Positions 43,213 to 52,334 are shown, counted from the stretch's first letter. The stretch: DNA of 64,000 nucleotides from Burkholderia sp. HI2500 (GCF_002223055.1 NZ_NKFL01000005.1:124001-188000); one strand, 5' to 3'. Notes: generated by a model from the sequence alone, not told the origin. Program-made: numbers and translations.

Positions 43213-44626
43213 GCGCAACCCGCCGGCCCACGCGCCGCGTGACCGACGCGGCCGCCGCGACGCTGCGCAAGTCGGCGACGAACGTATCGCGCCAGACCGA
43301 CAGGTCGTTCGCGCGCAGCCGCGCGAGGTTCTCCTCGTGGCGCGCCTGCCGCTCCGCGAGCGGCATCGACAGCGCGCGCTCGAGCGCCTCGGCCATCTGC
43401 GACAGGTCGTACGGATTGACGAGGAGCGCGCCGGTCAGCTCGGCCGCCGCGCCCGCGAACTCCGACAGCACGAGCACGCCCGGATCGGCCGGATCCTGCG
43501 ACGCGACGTACTCCTTCGCGACGAGATTCATCCCGTCGCGCAGCGGCGTCACGTAGCCCACCTGCGACATCCGGAAGAACGCCATCAGCAGGTTGCGCTC
43601 GTACTTGCGGTTCAGGTACTGGATCGGCGTCCAGTCGAGCTGCGAGAAGCGGCCGTTGATGCGGCCGGCCTCGCCCTCGAGCGTTTCGCGGATGTCCTGA
43701 TAGGTCTTCACGTCGGAACGCGTCGGCGGCGCGATCTGCAGCAGCGACACACGCCCTTGCCAGCCCGGCGCGTTCGCGAGCATCCGCTCGAACGACTGGA
43801 AGCGCTCGACGAGCCCCTTCGAATAATCGAGGCGGTCGACGCTCATCACCAGCTTGCGGCCGTCGAGCGCCTCGCGCAGCATCTTCACCGGCTTGCGCGT
43901 GCCGTACTGGACGGCCGCCTGCGCGATCGCGTCGGGATGCACGCCGATCGGATAGGCGGCGACCTTCACGACGCGGCCATGCGCGTGCAGCATCCCGTCG
44001 TCGCTCGCCGCGCCGATCCCGCGCCGCTCGATGTAGTCGGTAAACGCCTGCTTGTCGGCCTCGGTCTGGAAACCCGCGACGTCGTACGCGCACATGAACT
44101 TCACGAGTTCCTCGTGCGGCGGCACGAGACGCAGCATGTCGGGCGACGGAAACGGAATGTGCAGGAAGAAGCCGATCGGGTTCTTCACGCCGAGCTCGCG
44201 CAGGTAATGCGCGAACGGCAACAGGTGATAGTCGTGCACCCAGATCAGGTCGTCGGGGCGCAGCAAGGCGGCGAGCTGCTTCGCGAGCATCGCGTTCACG
44301 CGCAGGTAGCCCGCGTACTCCTGGCGGTCGAAGCGCGCGAGATCACCGCGGTAATGGAACACCGGCCACAGCGTCGCATTCGAGAAGCCGCGGTAGTACT
44401 GGTCGTAGTCGCGCCGGGTCAGCCCGACCGTCGCATAGGTGACGTTGCCGTCCCGCTGGATCGCGGGCTCGGTGTCGGGTGCGCCGACGATCTCGCCGTT
44501 CCAGCCGAACCAGACGCCGCCCGTTTCCTTCAGCGCGTCCATCACGCCGACCGCAAGGCCACCCGCGCTCGGGCGCGTGTCCTCGCCGGCGGCGACACGG
44601 TTCGATACCACGATCAATCTGCTCAT
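43205..44626 (-). CDS. otsA: Trehalose-6-phosphate synthase
   Basis: A 473-residue GT20 enzyme that makes trehalose 6-phosphate from UDP-glucose and glucose 6-phosphate. Landmarks are MSRLIVVSNRVA at the N-terminus, the GGLAVGV loop, WVHDYHLL, FFLHIPFPS, SVDRLDYSKGL and the LRDGMNLVAKEYVA motif with LSEFAGAA. GGAGGGGAAGTCGC fixes ATG 44626. The phosphatase otsB is not in this window on either side. Osmotic or stress control is likely from family but no signal is seen. Confidence 0.95.
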   Translation of the reverse strand: MSRLIVVSNRVAAGEDTRPSAGGLAVGVMDALKETGGVWFGWNGEIVGAPDTEPAIQRDGNVTYATVGLTRRDYDQYYRGFSNATLWPVFHYRGDLARFDRQEYAGYLRVNAMLAKQLAALLRPDDLIWVHDYHLLPFAHYLRELGVKNPIGFFLHIPFPSPDMLRLVPPHEELVKFMCAYDVAGFQTEADKQAFTDYIERRGIGAASDDGMLHAHGRVVKVAAYPIGVHPDAIAQAAVQYGTRKPVKMLREALDGRKLVMSVDRLDYSKGLVERFQSFERMLANAPGWQGRVSLLQIAPPTRSDVKTYQDIRETLEGEAGRINGRFSQLDWTPIQYLNRKYERNLLMAFFRMSQVGYVTPLRDGMNLVAKEYVASQDPADPGVLVLSEFAGAAAELTGALLVNPYDLSQMAEALERALSMPLAERQARHEENLARLRANDLSVWRDTFVADLRSVAAAASVTRRVGRRVAHA

Positions 44627-44764
44627 GCGACTTCCCCTCCTCGATTCGATTAGCTGGCGCGCGACGCACGCCAAAGCGGGCGCGGCGGCCCGAAGGCGGC
44701 CGCGCGGCGATTCAGTTCCGAGAATTGCGATGAAATACGGCGGTGGAATGCGGCTACGACGGAA

Positions 44765-44989
44765 TCACGCGTCCTGCTCCTGACCGAGGTCACGTTGATA
44801 GTCGAGCCCTTCCGGGCGGGCGCCGCCCTGGTTGTGATCGCCGTCCGACGGCGTGTCGTCGGGCGCGCCCGGCGGCGGCGCCGATGGCGCGTCGGTCCGC
44901 GGACGCGGGCGGTCTTCCGGACGGACGGCCGCCGCGTCTGGCGGCCGAGGTGATAGCCGTTTCGAACGGCGCATAGCTGGGTGTCTCAT
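44765..44989 (-). CDS. Small hydrophilic hypothetical protein
   Basis: A possible 74-residue protein, rich in Arg, Pro, Asp and Gly, ending GLDYQRDLGQEQDA. The acidic, Pro-rich composition resembles small stress-related Burkholderia proteins, but no family is clear and the start is uncertain (45022 and 45070 are alternatives). A perfect inverted repeat lies 70 bp upstream. It may be non-coding. Confidence 0.45.
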   Translation of the reverse strand: MRHPAMRRSKRLSPRPPDAAAVRPEDRPRPRTDAPSAPPPGAPDDTPSDGDHNQGGARPEGLDYQRDLGQEQDA

Positions 44990-45059
44990 ATGCGGCGCGG
45001 CCCAAGGCCGTCGTAGAAACATTCCATAGCACAACAGTCTAGGTCGCCTGATCGCATCC

Positions 45060-45078
45060 GAAGGTAACAATTACCTTC
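45060..45078. promoter_or_regulatory. Perfect inverted repeat in a divergent intergenic region
   Basis: GAAGGTAA-CAA-TTACCTTC, 8-bp arms with a 3-bp centre, in an otherwise A+T-rich stretch between the small leftward gene and the lipoprotein pair. It looks like an operator for a dimeric regulator. Confidence 0.5.
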
Positions 45079-45262
45079 AAGTTGTAACGTTTCGACCCCT
45101 CCGCAAGCATCTATCCGACAATAACGCCGCTCGCGCGCACGCGGCCTGCCGCACGGCGATTTGTCAAAGCTTTGCAGTTTTCCTATGACAATTGCGAAAC
45201 AATGACGCGGCATGACGGTGTGCATGCCACGCCGCTCACCCAGACAGGACTTGCACTCAGGG

Positions 45263-45814
45263 ATGAACATTCGTTTCGAATCGCCGCGCCGGGCCACGCC
45301 GGCGCGCGTCGTGCTGGCCGTGATCGCCACGGCCGCACTGCTGTCCGGCTGCAACTCGCTGTACAGCGAAGGCGCGACTGCCGGCGCCGGTATCGCGGGC
45401 GCCGCGATCGCCTCCAAGGTCACCAACAACGCCGCCGTCGCGACGGGCATCGGCCTCGGCGCCGTCGCCGGGGCGCGGGCGGGCGTCCAGTACTCGCAGC
45501 GGGTCGCACACCGCTACACCCAGGAACAGATCGCGAAGGCGGCGGGCCCGCTCGACGTGGGCGGCGTGGCGCCGTGGTCGACGCACCACTCGTTCCCGAT
45601 CGAGGACGACGAGCAGGGTCGCGTGACGGTCAGCCGGATGATCAGCATCGGCCCGCTCGACTGCAAGGAAATCGTGTTCGCGGTCGATACGCCCGCGAAA
45701 CCCGACAAAGCCGCGCAATCGGCCTTCTACGTCGCCACGATCTGCCGCGACGGCCCCGTCTGGAAATGGGCATCGGCCGAACCGGCGACCGAACGCTGGG
45801 GTGCGCTGCAATGA
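45263..45814 (+). CDS. Lipoprotein, first of a paralogous pair
   Basis: A 183-residue lipoprotein with lipobox LLSGC. A glycine-zipper-like region follows (GATAGAGIAGAAIASKV, ATGIGLGAVAGARAGV). The C-terminal half contains a repeated core ending WKWASAEPATERWGALQ that recurs in the next gene. Its stop overlaps the next start (ATGA). The function is unknown; glycine-zipper lipoproteins often sit at the outer membrane. Confidence 0.85.
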   Translation: MNIRFESPRRATPARVVLAVIATAALLSGCNSLYSEGATAGAGIAGAAIASKVTNNAAVATGIGLGAVAGARAGVQYSQRVAHRYTQEQIAKAAGPLDVGGVAPWSTHHSFPIEDDEQGRVTVSRMISIGPLDCKEIVFAVDTPAKPDKAAQSAFYVATICRDGPVWKWASAEPATERWGALQ

Positions 45815-46305
45815 GCGTCGCGCTCCGTATCGCGGCCATCGGCGCGCTGTGCGCGGCAACGGCCACGCTGTCGGGCTGCGGGTCGGTCGGCGCGGCGAGC
45901 GGCGCCCTCGCCGGCGCGGCGACGGGCCTCGTCACCGCGAACCCGGCGGTCGGCGTCGGCGTCGGGATTGCCGTGCAGGCCGCGACCGACGAAGCCGTCA
46001 ACCGCACGATGAAGCAGCTCCATCAGAACCAGCAGGACGCGATCGCGAAGACGGCCGGCAGCCTGGCCGTCGGCGAAGTGAAGCCGTGGAAGGTGAAGAA
46101 CACGCTGCCGCTCGAAAACGGCGAAGGCGAAGTGCGCGTCACCCGCGCGTACGCGTCGGCGCTCGCGATCTGCAAGGAATTCGCGTTCTCGGTGAAGGAT
46201 GGCAACAAGGCCGACTGGTATTTCGCGAATGCGTGCCAGCAAGGCACGCACTGGAAGTGGGCGTCCGCGGAACCGGCGGTCGACCGGTGGGGGAATCTGC
46301 AGTAA
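45811..46305 (+). CDS. Lipoprotein, second of a paralogous pair
   Basis: A 164-residue lipoprotein with lipobox TLSGC and a glycine/alanine-rich span (GALAGAATGLVTANPAVGVGVGIAV). The C-terminal half aligns by eye with the preceding protein (KPWKVKNTLPLENGEGEVRVTR...WKWASAEPAVDRWGNLQ). The 4-bp overlap and shared ending argue for a tandem duplication and a joint function. Confidence 0.85.
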   Translation: MSVALRIAAIGALCAATATLSGCGSVGAASGALAGAATGLVTANPAVGVGVGIAVQAATDEAVNRTMKQLHQNQQDAIAKTAGSLAVGEVKPWKVKNTLPLENGEGEVRVTRAYASALAICKEFAFSVKDGNKADWYFANACQQGTHWKWASAEPAVDRWGNLQ

Positions 46306-46372
46306 GTGTGCGATACGCCGCGCGTGACGCGCGGCGCACACGCATGCCGGGCCGCACGGCCCGGCACGTCGA

Positions 46373-47710
46373 TCAGGACTCGACGTCCTCGAGACTGAAA
46401 ATCTCGGTCTGGTCGTTGTACGAGAAGATCTCGCCGTAACGGCCCCAGTCGATCACCGCGTCGAGCGTCTCCTCGGCGGCGCCGTCCGACAGGAAATCCT
46501 CCAGCTCCTGCTCGAAGCGCACGCGCGGCGCACGATGGCCCGGGCGCTCGTTCAGCACCTTCTTGATCCGCGCGGCGAGCGGCACGTGCTTCAGCAGGTG
46601 ATCCGCGAACATCAGCTTGCGCTCCTGCGTGCCGAATTCCGCGAACACGCGCCCCGGCGGCGTCAGGAACACGTCCCCTTCCCGCACGTCCGCGAAGCCG
46701 AGGTACTGCAGCACTTCGGCGATCGGGAACAGGTCGTCGACTTCCAGATGCAGCGTGCGCGCGATTTCCGGCATGTCCGCGCGGCCGTGGTACGGCGCCA
46801 TCGCGAGCGTCTCGATCAGGCCGGCCATCAGGTTGGTCGACACCTGCGGCAGCCAGCTGCCGAGCTCGAGCCCCTTCTTCGTCGCCTCGCCGGTCTGGCG
46901 GGCCGTCATCTTCGCGTAGATGTCGTCGACGAGCTTGCGGAACGCCGGGTCGAGCCGGTTGCGCGGATGCTTGAACGGCACCTTGATCTCGGCGATCACG
47001 CGGCCCGGGTTCGACGACAGCACGAGGATCCGGTCGCACATGAACACCGCTTCCTCGATGTTGTGCGTGACGATCAGCACCGACTTGATCGGCATCCGGC
47101 CCTGCGTCCACAGATCGAGCAGGTCGGTACGCAGCGTCTCAGCCGTCAGCACGTCGAGCGCGGAGAACGGCTCGTCCATCAGCAGGATCGTCGGGTCGAC
47201 GACGAGCGCGCGCGCAAAGCCCACGCGCTGGCGCATGCCGCCCGACAGCTCGCGCGGGTACGCGTTCTCGAAGCCGTCGAGACCGATCAGGTCGATCGCG
47301 GCCAGCGCACGCTCACGCCGCTCGCGTGCGCCGACGCCAAGCGCCTCGAGGCCGGCTTCCACGTTCTGCAGCACGGTGAGCCACGGGAACAGCGCGAAGG
47401 TCTGGAACACCATCGCGACGCCTTCGGCCGGGCCGCGCAGCGGCTGGCCGAGATAGGTCACTTCACCGCCGGTCGGCTCGATCAGCCCGGCGATGATGCG
47501 CAACAGCGTCGACTTGCCCGAGCCGGAACGGCCGAGCAGCCCGACGATCTCGCCTTCGCGCAGCGACAGGTTCGCATCGTCGAGCACGAGCAATTCGCCC
47601 TGCGTCTTGTTGAAGCCGCGACAGACGTGATCGACGCGCAGGATTTCCTCACCGAGGCGCGGCGGCTGGTTCGTCTGGACGGGGGCGTTTACAGCATTCG
47701 GATTGTGCAT
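46373..47710 (-). CDS. ABC transporter ATPase, nitrate/sulfonate type with C-terminal AAA-associated domain
   Basis: A 445-residue ATPase. The ABC domain (about 20-270) has Walker A GRSGSGKST, the signature LSGGMRQR and Walker B LLMDEPFSALD. About 170 further residues form an AAA-associated C-terminal domain with many acidic residues, which is absent from ordinary TauB/SsuB proteins. It is 22 bp downstream of the fused permease gene in the same direction, so the two form an importer. No substrate-binding protein is linked. Confidence 0.9.
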   Translation of the reverse strand: MHNPNAVNAPVQTNQPPRLGEEILRVDHVCRGFNKTQGELLVLDDANLSLREGEIVGLLGRSGSGKSTLLRIIAGLIEPTGGEVTYLGQPLRGPAEGVAMVFQTFALFPWLTVLQNVEAGLEALGVGARERRERALAAIDLIGLDGFENAYPRELSGGMRQRVGFARALVVDPTILLMDEPFSALDVLTAETLRTDLLDLWTQGRMPIKSVLIVTHNIEEAVFMCDRILVLSSNPGRVIAEIKVPFKHPRNRLDPAFRKLVDDIYAKMTARQTGEATKKGLELGSWLPQVSTNLMAGLIETLAMAPYHGRADMPEIARTLHLEVDDLFPIAEVLQYLGFADVREGDVFLTPPGRVFAEFGTQERKLMFADHLLKHVPLAARIKKVLNERPGHRAPRVRFEQELEDFLSDGAAEETLDAVIDWGRYGEIFSYNDQTEIFSLEDVES

Positions 47711-47732
47711 CGCGTTTCGCTCTCAATCGGTC

Positions 47733-49490
47733 TCAGTCGAGCCGCAGCTTCGCTTCGGCGAAGGCATACAGCGGACGCCACAGCAGGCGGTTGAACAGGG
47801 TAACGAACAGGGACATCACGGCGATGCCCAGGATGATCTTCGGAAAATCGCCGGCGGCGGTGGTCTGCGCGATATAGGCACCGAGGCCGTGCGCCTCGAT
47901 CTTGGTATTGCCCCACTGCACGGCTTCCGACACGATGCTCGCGTTCCACGCGCCGCCCGATGCGGTGATCGCGCCGGTCACGTAATACGGGAAGATGCCG
48001 GGCAGGATCGCCTGCCGCCACCACTGCCAGCCACGGATGCGGAAGTTCGTCGCGGCTTCGCGATAGTCGTTCGGGTAGGACGTCGCGCCGGCAATCACGT
48101 TGAACAGGATATACCACTGCGTGCCGAGCACGATCAGCGGCGACAGCCAGATATCGGCGTTCAGGTGAAAGCGCGCGATCACGATCACGAACACCGGGAA
48201 CAGCAGGTTGGCCGGAAACGCGGCGAGGAACTGCGCGAGCGGCTGCAGCTTCTCGGCCAGCTTCGGGCGCAGCCCGACCCACACGCCGATCGGCACCCAG
48301 ATCACTGACGCGATGGAGATCAGCACGACCACGCGCAGCAGCGTGATGAGCCCCAGCACCAGCACGTGACCGACCTCGGCCATCGTCACGCCGGTCGACA
48401 CGAAGCTGATGACACGCCACACGATATACGCCGTGCCGAGCAGCACGAGGGTCGCCCACGCGATGTCGACCGTGCGTGACGCCTTCTTCTCGACTTTCGG
48501 CAGCGAGAAGCGCATCGCCCCCGACAGCGGCAGGCGCAGCGGAATCCGCGCGGCCTTCGCGAAGAACCAGCCGGCCGGCACGAGCAACTGATGAATCAGG
48601 CGCGTGCGGCGCACGAGGTCGAGCAGCCACGATTGCGGCGCATCGCCCGACGCGGTGTTCTCCATCCGGAACTTGTCGGCCCACGCGATGAGCGGGCGGA
48701 ACAGCAGTTGGTCGTACGCGACGATCACGACCGTCATCGTGAGGATCACCCAGCCGATCGCACCGAGGTTCTTGTCCGAGATCGCCTGCGCGAGATACGC
48801 GCCGACGCCCGGCAACGTAATAGTCTGGTTGCCGACGGTGATGGCCTCCGACGCGACGACGAAGAACCAGCCGCCCGACATCGACATCATCATGTTCCAG
48901 ATCAGGCCCGGCATCGAGAACGGCACTTCGAGCTTCCAGAAGCGTTGCCACGACGTCAGGTGGAAACCCCGCGACACTTCGTCCAGGTCGCGCGGCACCG
49001 TACGCAGCGACTGGTAGAAGCTGAACGTCATGTTCCACGCCTGGCTCGTGAAGATCGCGAAGATCGCCGCGAGCTCGGCGCCGAGCACGCGGCTCGGGAA
49101 CAGCGCGAGGAAGAACGTGACGGTAAACGAGATGAAGCCGAGCACCGGCACCGACTGCAGGATGTCGAGGATCGGGATCAGCACCATGCCGGCACGCCGG
49201 CTTTTCGCGGCGAGCGTACCGTAGATCAGCGTGAACGCAAGCGACGCGACCATCGCGGCAAGCATCCGCAGCGTGGTGCGCAACGCGTATTCGGGCAGGT
49301 TCGACGGGTCGAGCGAGATCTTCTGCGTCTGCAGGGTACCGATCGGCGCCATCGTTTCGTGGAAACCGACGACCGCCATCGCGATCAGGCAGATGATCAG
49401 CGGAAACGCGATGAAATCCCACCGGTTCGGCAGGACGCGCCACGCGGACGCGTTGGCGGTCCGGTTCGGATTGAAGAATCCGACGTCCAT
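47733..49490 (-). CDS. ABC permease with two fused transmembrane domains
   Basis: A 585-residue protein made of two BPD_transp_1 (SsuC/TauC-like) domains. Each half has about six helices and an EAA-type loop: RGFHLTSWQRFWKLEVPFSMPGLIWN in the first and TNFRIRGWQWWRQAILPGIFPYYV in the second. Such fusion means one polypeptide replaces a permease dimer. The ATPase gene follows at once. The substrate is not identifiable; nitrate, sulfonate or a divalent anion are family-based guesses. ATG 49490 (MDVGFFNPNR) is preceded by GGGGAGGGCGCC. Confidence 0.9.
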   Translation of the reverse strand: MDVGFFNPNRTANASAWRVLPNRWDFIAFPLIICLIAMAVVGFHETMAPIGTLQTQKISLDPSNLPEYALRTTLRMLAAMVASLAFTLIYGTLAAKSRRAGMVLIPILDILQSVPVLGFISFTVTFFLALFPSRVLGAELAAIFAIFTSQAWNMTFSFYQSLRTVPRDLDEVSRGFHLTSWQRFWKLEVPFSMPGLIWNMMMSMSGGWFFVVASEAITVGNQTITLPGVGAYLAQAISDKNLGAIGWVILTMTVVIVAYDQLLFRPLIAWADKFRMENTASGDAPQSWLLDLVRRTRLIHQLLVPAGWFFAKAARIPLRLPLSGAMRFSLPKVEKKASRTVDIAWATLVLLGTAYIVWRVISFVSTGVTMAEVGHVLVLGLITLLRVVVLISIASVIWVPIGVWVGLRPKLAEKLQPLAQFLAAFPANLLFPVFVIVIARFHLNADIWLSPLIVLGTQWYILFNVIAGATSYPNDYREAATNFRIRGWQWWRQAILPGIFPYYVTGAITASGGAWNASIVSEAVQWGNTKIEAHGLGAYIAQTTAAGDFPKIILGIAVMSLFVTLFNRLLWRPLYAFAEAKLRLD

Positions 49491-49999
49491 CAGGCGCCCT
49501 CCCCGGTAAGGCCGAACGAAGCCGGCAGTCGATGTTGATTCATGGCAAAGCGCACGGGTGCGGTAATTCGATTGACTGACGATCGCGCGCGAGCGCGGTG
49601 CGCCGTGCGTGCACGCGCTGCCGCGCCCCGGACGAGTCGGCCGCGACGGCACGACACTACACCAACCTGTATTTCAGGTACAACCGTCCGGGAACGGCGC
49701 AGGCGGCGCACGGATCGTGCCTGGCGCGCGGGCGGATGGCGGGTGCGCGGGTCGAGCAGCCCCGGCCGCAGTCTTTCGGCCGGCATGCAGGCCCGAATTA
49801 TGCCGTGATCCGGCCCGCCCGGGAACCCGCCAGCCGCACGTGCGCGCAAACCATGTCGGGCGTCACCAGCCGGATACGACTATGCGGGTATGATCAGGGC
49901 TGGCCCTCGGGGTCTGTTGCGGATGGTCCGACGGCAACGCATGCGCGTGCCCGATGTCAACAGGCGCTGGGGATCGATCGACGAGCGGGAGGAAAGGGA
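49491..49999. other. 509-bp intergenic region without a gene
   Basis: No credible frame was found here; several short open frames are compositional shadows. The stretch holds the promoter of the fused ABC permease (leftward) and of the small protein at 50000 (rightward). ACCTG-TATTT-CAGGT at 49665-49679 is a perfect inverted repeat and a possible operator. Confidence 0.5.
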
Positions 50000-50266
50000 A
50001 TGGCAGGAAACTTGGTGATCGTCTGCCGCGATCAGGATGCCGACGCGTTCTACGAACTGATGCAGGAGTACGGGTCGTTCCAGACGCGGCTGTCGTCGAC
50101 GGCGTGGTACCTGAACATGAACGTCGTGCCGGAATCGCTGCAGGAGGAAATCCTGGAGCGCCTCGGCCGGTACACGACCGTCTACATCTTCGAGGCCACC
50201 ACCGTGACCTACAACACCATCGACAGCAACGCGGCCGAGACGCTCGGCACGCTGTTCGGCGAATGA
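50000..50266 (+). CDS. Small SinR/Cas2-like hypothetical protein
   Basis: An 88-residue soluble protein. The pattern LVIVCRDQDADAFYELMQEYGSFQTRLSSTAWYLNMNVVPESLQEEILERLGRYTTVYIFEA fits a beta-alpha-beta-beta-alpha-beta ferredoxin-like fold with the order seen in SinR and Cas2-like proteins. GGGAGGAAAGGG is a strong ribosome-binding site. No cas genes or repeat array are nearby, so a CRISPR role is not suggested. The function is unknown. Confidence 0.7.
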   Translation: MAGNLVIVCRDQDADAFYELMQEYGSFQTRLSSTAWYLNMNVVPESLQEEILERLGRYTTVYIFEATTVTYNTIDSNAAETLGTLFGE

Positions 50267-50308
50267 TGGCACGCGGCGCCAGCCCGTCCGGGCCGGCGCC
50301 GCAGCCGC

Positions 50309-51625
50309 TCATGCGGCCTGTGCGTGGGGTTCGTCCTTCGGCACGACCTCGAACGGGAACGTCATCGCGACACGCAGGCCGCCTTCGGGGCGGTTGCCGA
50401 TGTCGCACGTCCCGCCCAGCCTGAGCACGAGCCGCTCGACGATCGCGAGCCCGAGCCCGCTGTGACCGTTGCCGCCGCGCGCCGGGTCGAGCCGCACGAA
50501 CGGCCGCGTGGCCGCCGCGAGGTCGCGCGGCGCGATCCCGCCGCCGCTGTCGCTCACCGACAACACGTAGCCGGTCGGCGTGCGCGCCGTCTCGACGAGC
50601 ACGGGCGGCGCACCATACGCATGCGCATTGTCCAGCAGGTTCGACAGGATCCGGTCGAGCGTCGCCGTCGGCAGCCGGAAGCCCGGATCGGCGTCGAGCC
50701 GGGTCTGGACCGCCGGCGCGTTCGGCGCGACCGCGCGATAGCTGCGCGCGATCCGCTCGCACGCCTGATCGACCGGCACCGGCTCGCTGCGATCGGACCC
50801 GCCGTGCGCGAACACCAGGAATTGATCGACGATGTGCGACATCGAATCGACGTCGCGCACGACGCCATCACGCAACCGGGCGTCGTCCATCATTTCCGCC
50901 CGCAGCCGCATCCGCGCAAGCGGCGTGCGCAGGTCGTGCGCCACGCCCGCGAGCATCACCGCGCGGTCGCTCTCGGCCTGCGACACCTGTTCCACCATCT
51001 GGTTGAAGCCATGCGTGAGCTGGCGCAGCTCGCGCGGACCGCGCTCACGCAGCGGCGGCACCGGCTGGCCGCGGCCGAAGCGCGCGACCGCGCGTGCCAG
51101 CGAACGCAGCGGCTGCTGCAGCTGCCAGGCCGCGAACAGCGCGGCGATCACGCCGGCCGAGAAGATCGTGCCGAGCCACAACAGCATCCGGTCGAGCGAG
51201 CGCGGCGGCCGCAGCGGCTGAACCGGCACCACGATCCAGTTGCGGTCGGTCGGCTCCTTCACCCACAGCACCGGCGGATGTCCGGGCGTGCCGATCTCGA
51301 CCTGCGTGCCGGGCGGCATGCGGTCGCTCACGTCGTCGCGGAACCGCTTCAGCGGCGGCGGCAGCCCCGCATCACCGCCCTTCGGCACGTCGGCGCTGTC
51401 CGGCGACACGAGCCGCACGCGCGACGGCAGCGGCTGGTCGGGCGTGCGCGCGACGTGCTGGCGCACCGCGTCGACCAGGAACGCGGCCTCCTCGACCGCG
51501 TAACGCGTCTGCATCTGGCTGCGCTCGAGCCGCATCGCGAAGAACCACGCGAAGTGCGACAGGAGCAGGACACCGACGACGAGCAGCGCCAGCCGCCCGA
51601 ACAGTGAATCAATGGGTTTGCGCAT
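50309..51625 (-). CDS. Sensor histidine kinase (EnvZ-like)
   Basis: A 438-residue membrane kinase with two helices (about 11-31 and 147-168) bounding a periplasmic sensor loop, a HAMP domain, a HisKA domain with H230 (LAGVAHDLRTPLARMR) and a HATPase with NLLDNAHAYG, DSGGGI and GHSGLGLAIVERL. It overlaps the response-regulator gene by 17 bp and is co-translated with it. The pair is divergent from a Spy/CpxP-like gene, which suggests envelope-stress sensing. Confidence 0.94.
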   Translation of the reverse strand: MRKPIDSLFGRLALLVVGVLLLSHFAWFFAMRLERSQMQTRYAVEEAAFLVDAVRQHVARTPDQPLPSRVRLVSPDSADVPKGGDAGLPPPLKRFRDDVSDRMPPGTQVEIGTPGHPPVLWVKEPTDRNWIVVPVQPLRPPRSLDRMLLWLGTIFSAGVIAALFAAWQLQQPLRSLARAVARFGRGQPVPPLRERGPRELRQLTHGFNQMVEQVSQAESDRAVMLAGVAHDLRTPLARMRLRAEMMDDARLRDGVVRDVDSMSHIVDQFLVFAHGGSDRSEPVPVDQACERIARSYRAVAPNAPAVQTRLDADPGFRLPTATLDRILSNLLDNAHAYGAPPVLVETARTPTGYVLSVSDSGGGIAPRDLAAATRPFVRLDPARGGNGHSGLGLAIVERLVLRLGGTCDIGNRPEGGLRVAMTFPFEVVPKDEPHAQAA

Positions 51626-52334
51626 GGGCCTCGCCGTCGGGCACGAACACGTAGCCGCGCCCGCGCACCGTCTGGATGAAGCGCGGCGTCGACGGATCCG
51701 TTTCGAGGATGCGGCGCAGGCGCCACACCTGGACGTCGATGCCGCGGTCGGTGCCGTCGTACTCGGGCCCGTGCAGCAGCTCGAGCAGCCGCTCGCGCGT
51801 GAGCGTGCGCAACGCATGGTTCACGAAGATCTTCAGCAGCGCGAATTCACTGCTCGACAGCGTGGCCGGCTTGCCGTCGACCGACAGCGTGCGCGCCTGG
51901 AAGTCGAGCACGAAGCGGCCGAACGCGAACGGCTCGCGCTGTTCGGGCGCCGCCGCCGACGGCGTCGCGCGGCGGCGGCGCAGCACGGCCTGCACGCGCG
52001 CGAGCAGCTCGCGCGGGTTGAACGGCTTGCCGAGGTAGTCGTCCGCGCCGAGCTCGAGCCCGACGATGCGGTCGACGTCGTCCGCACGCGCGGTCAGCAT
52101 GATCACGGGGATGTCGTCGCCGGCCGCGCGCAGCTGGCGCAGCGCGGTCAGGCCGTCGACGCCCGGCATCATCAGGTCCAGCACGATCAGGTCGGGCCGC
52201 TCGCGCTCGAGGCGCTTCTCGAGCGTCGCCGCGTCGTGCAGCACGGACACTTCCATCCCCTGGCGCACGAGGTAGTCGCGCAGCAGGTCTCGGAGTTCTT
52301 GGTCGTCGTCGACGATGAGGATCTGGGTAGTCAT
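51609..52334 (-). CDS. OmpR-family response regulator
   Basis: A 241-residue regulator. The receiver domain has the acidic pair VDDD (9-11) and phosphoacceptor D53 in LIVLDLMMPG; the winged-helix DNA-binding domain ends DVQVWRLRRILETDPSTPRFIQTVRGRGYVF. MTTQILIVDDDQELRDLLRDYL is a normal start at 52334. Direct repeats of GGGTTACYGC type lie 56 bp upstream and are likely its own sites. Confidence 0.94.
   Translation of the reverse strand: MTTQILIVDDDQELRDLLRDYLVRQGMEVSVLHDAATLEKRLERERPDLIVLDLMMPGVDGLTALRQLRAAGDDIPVIMLTARADDVDRIVGLELGADDYLGKPFNPRELLARVQAVLRRRRATPSAAAPEQREPFAFGRFVLDFQARTLSVDGKPATLSSSEFALLKIFVNHALRTLTRERLLELLHGPEYDGTDRGIDVQVWRLRRILETDPSTPRFIQTVRGRGYVFVPDGEAHAQTH

Noticed and set aside
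49542..49808. 88-codon plus-strand frame in the ABC/Cas2-like intergenic region
   Set aside because: Arg/Ala-rich low-complexity translation, no ribosome-binding site, and overlap with likely promoter sequence.
50000..50266. Evidence for a CRISPR-Cas locus
   Set aside because: Although the protein may have a Cas2-like fold, there are no other cas genes and no spaced direct-repeat array anywhere in the window.
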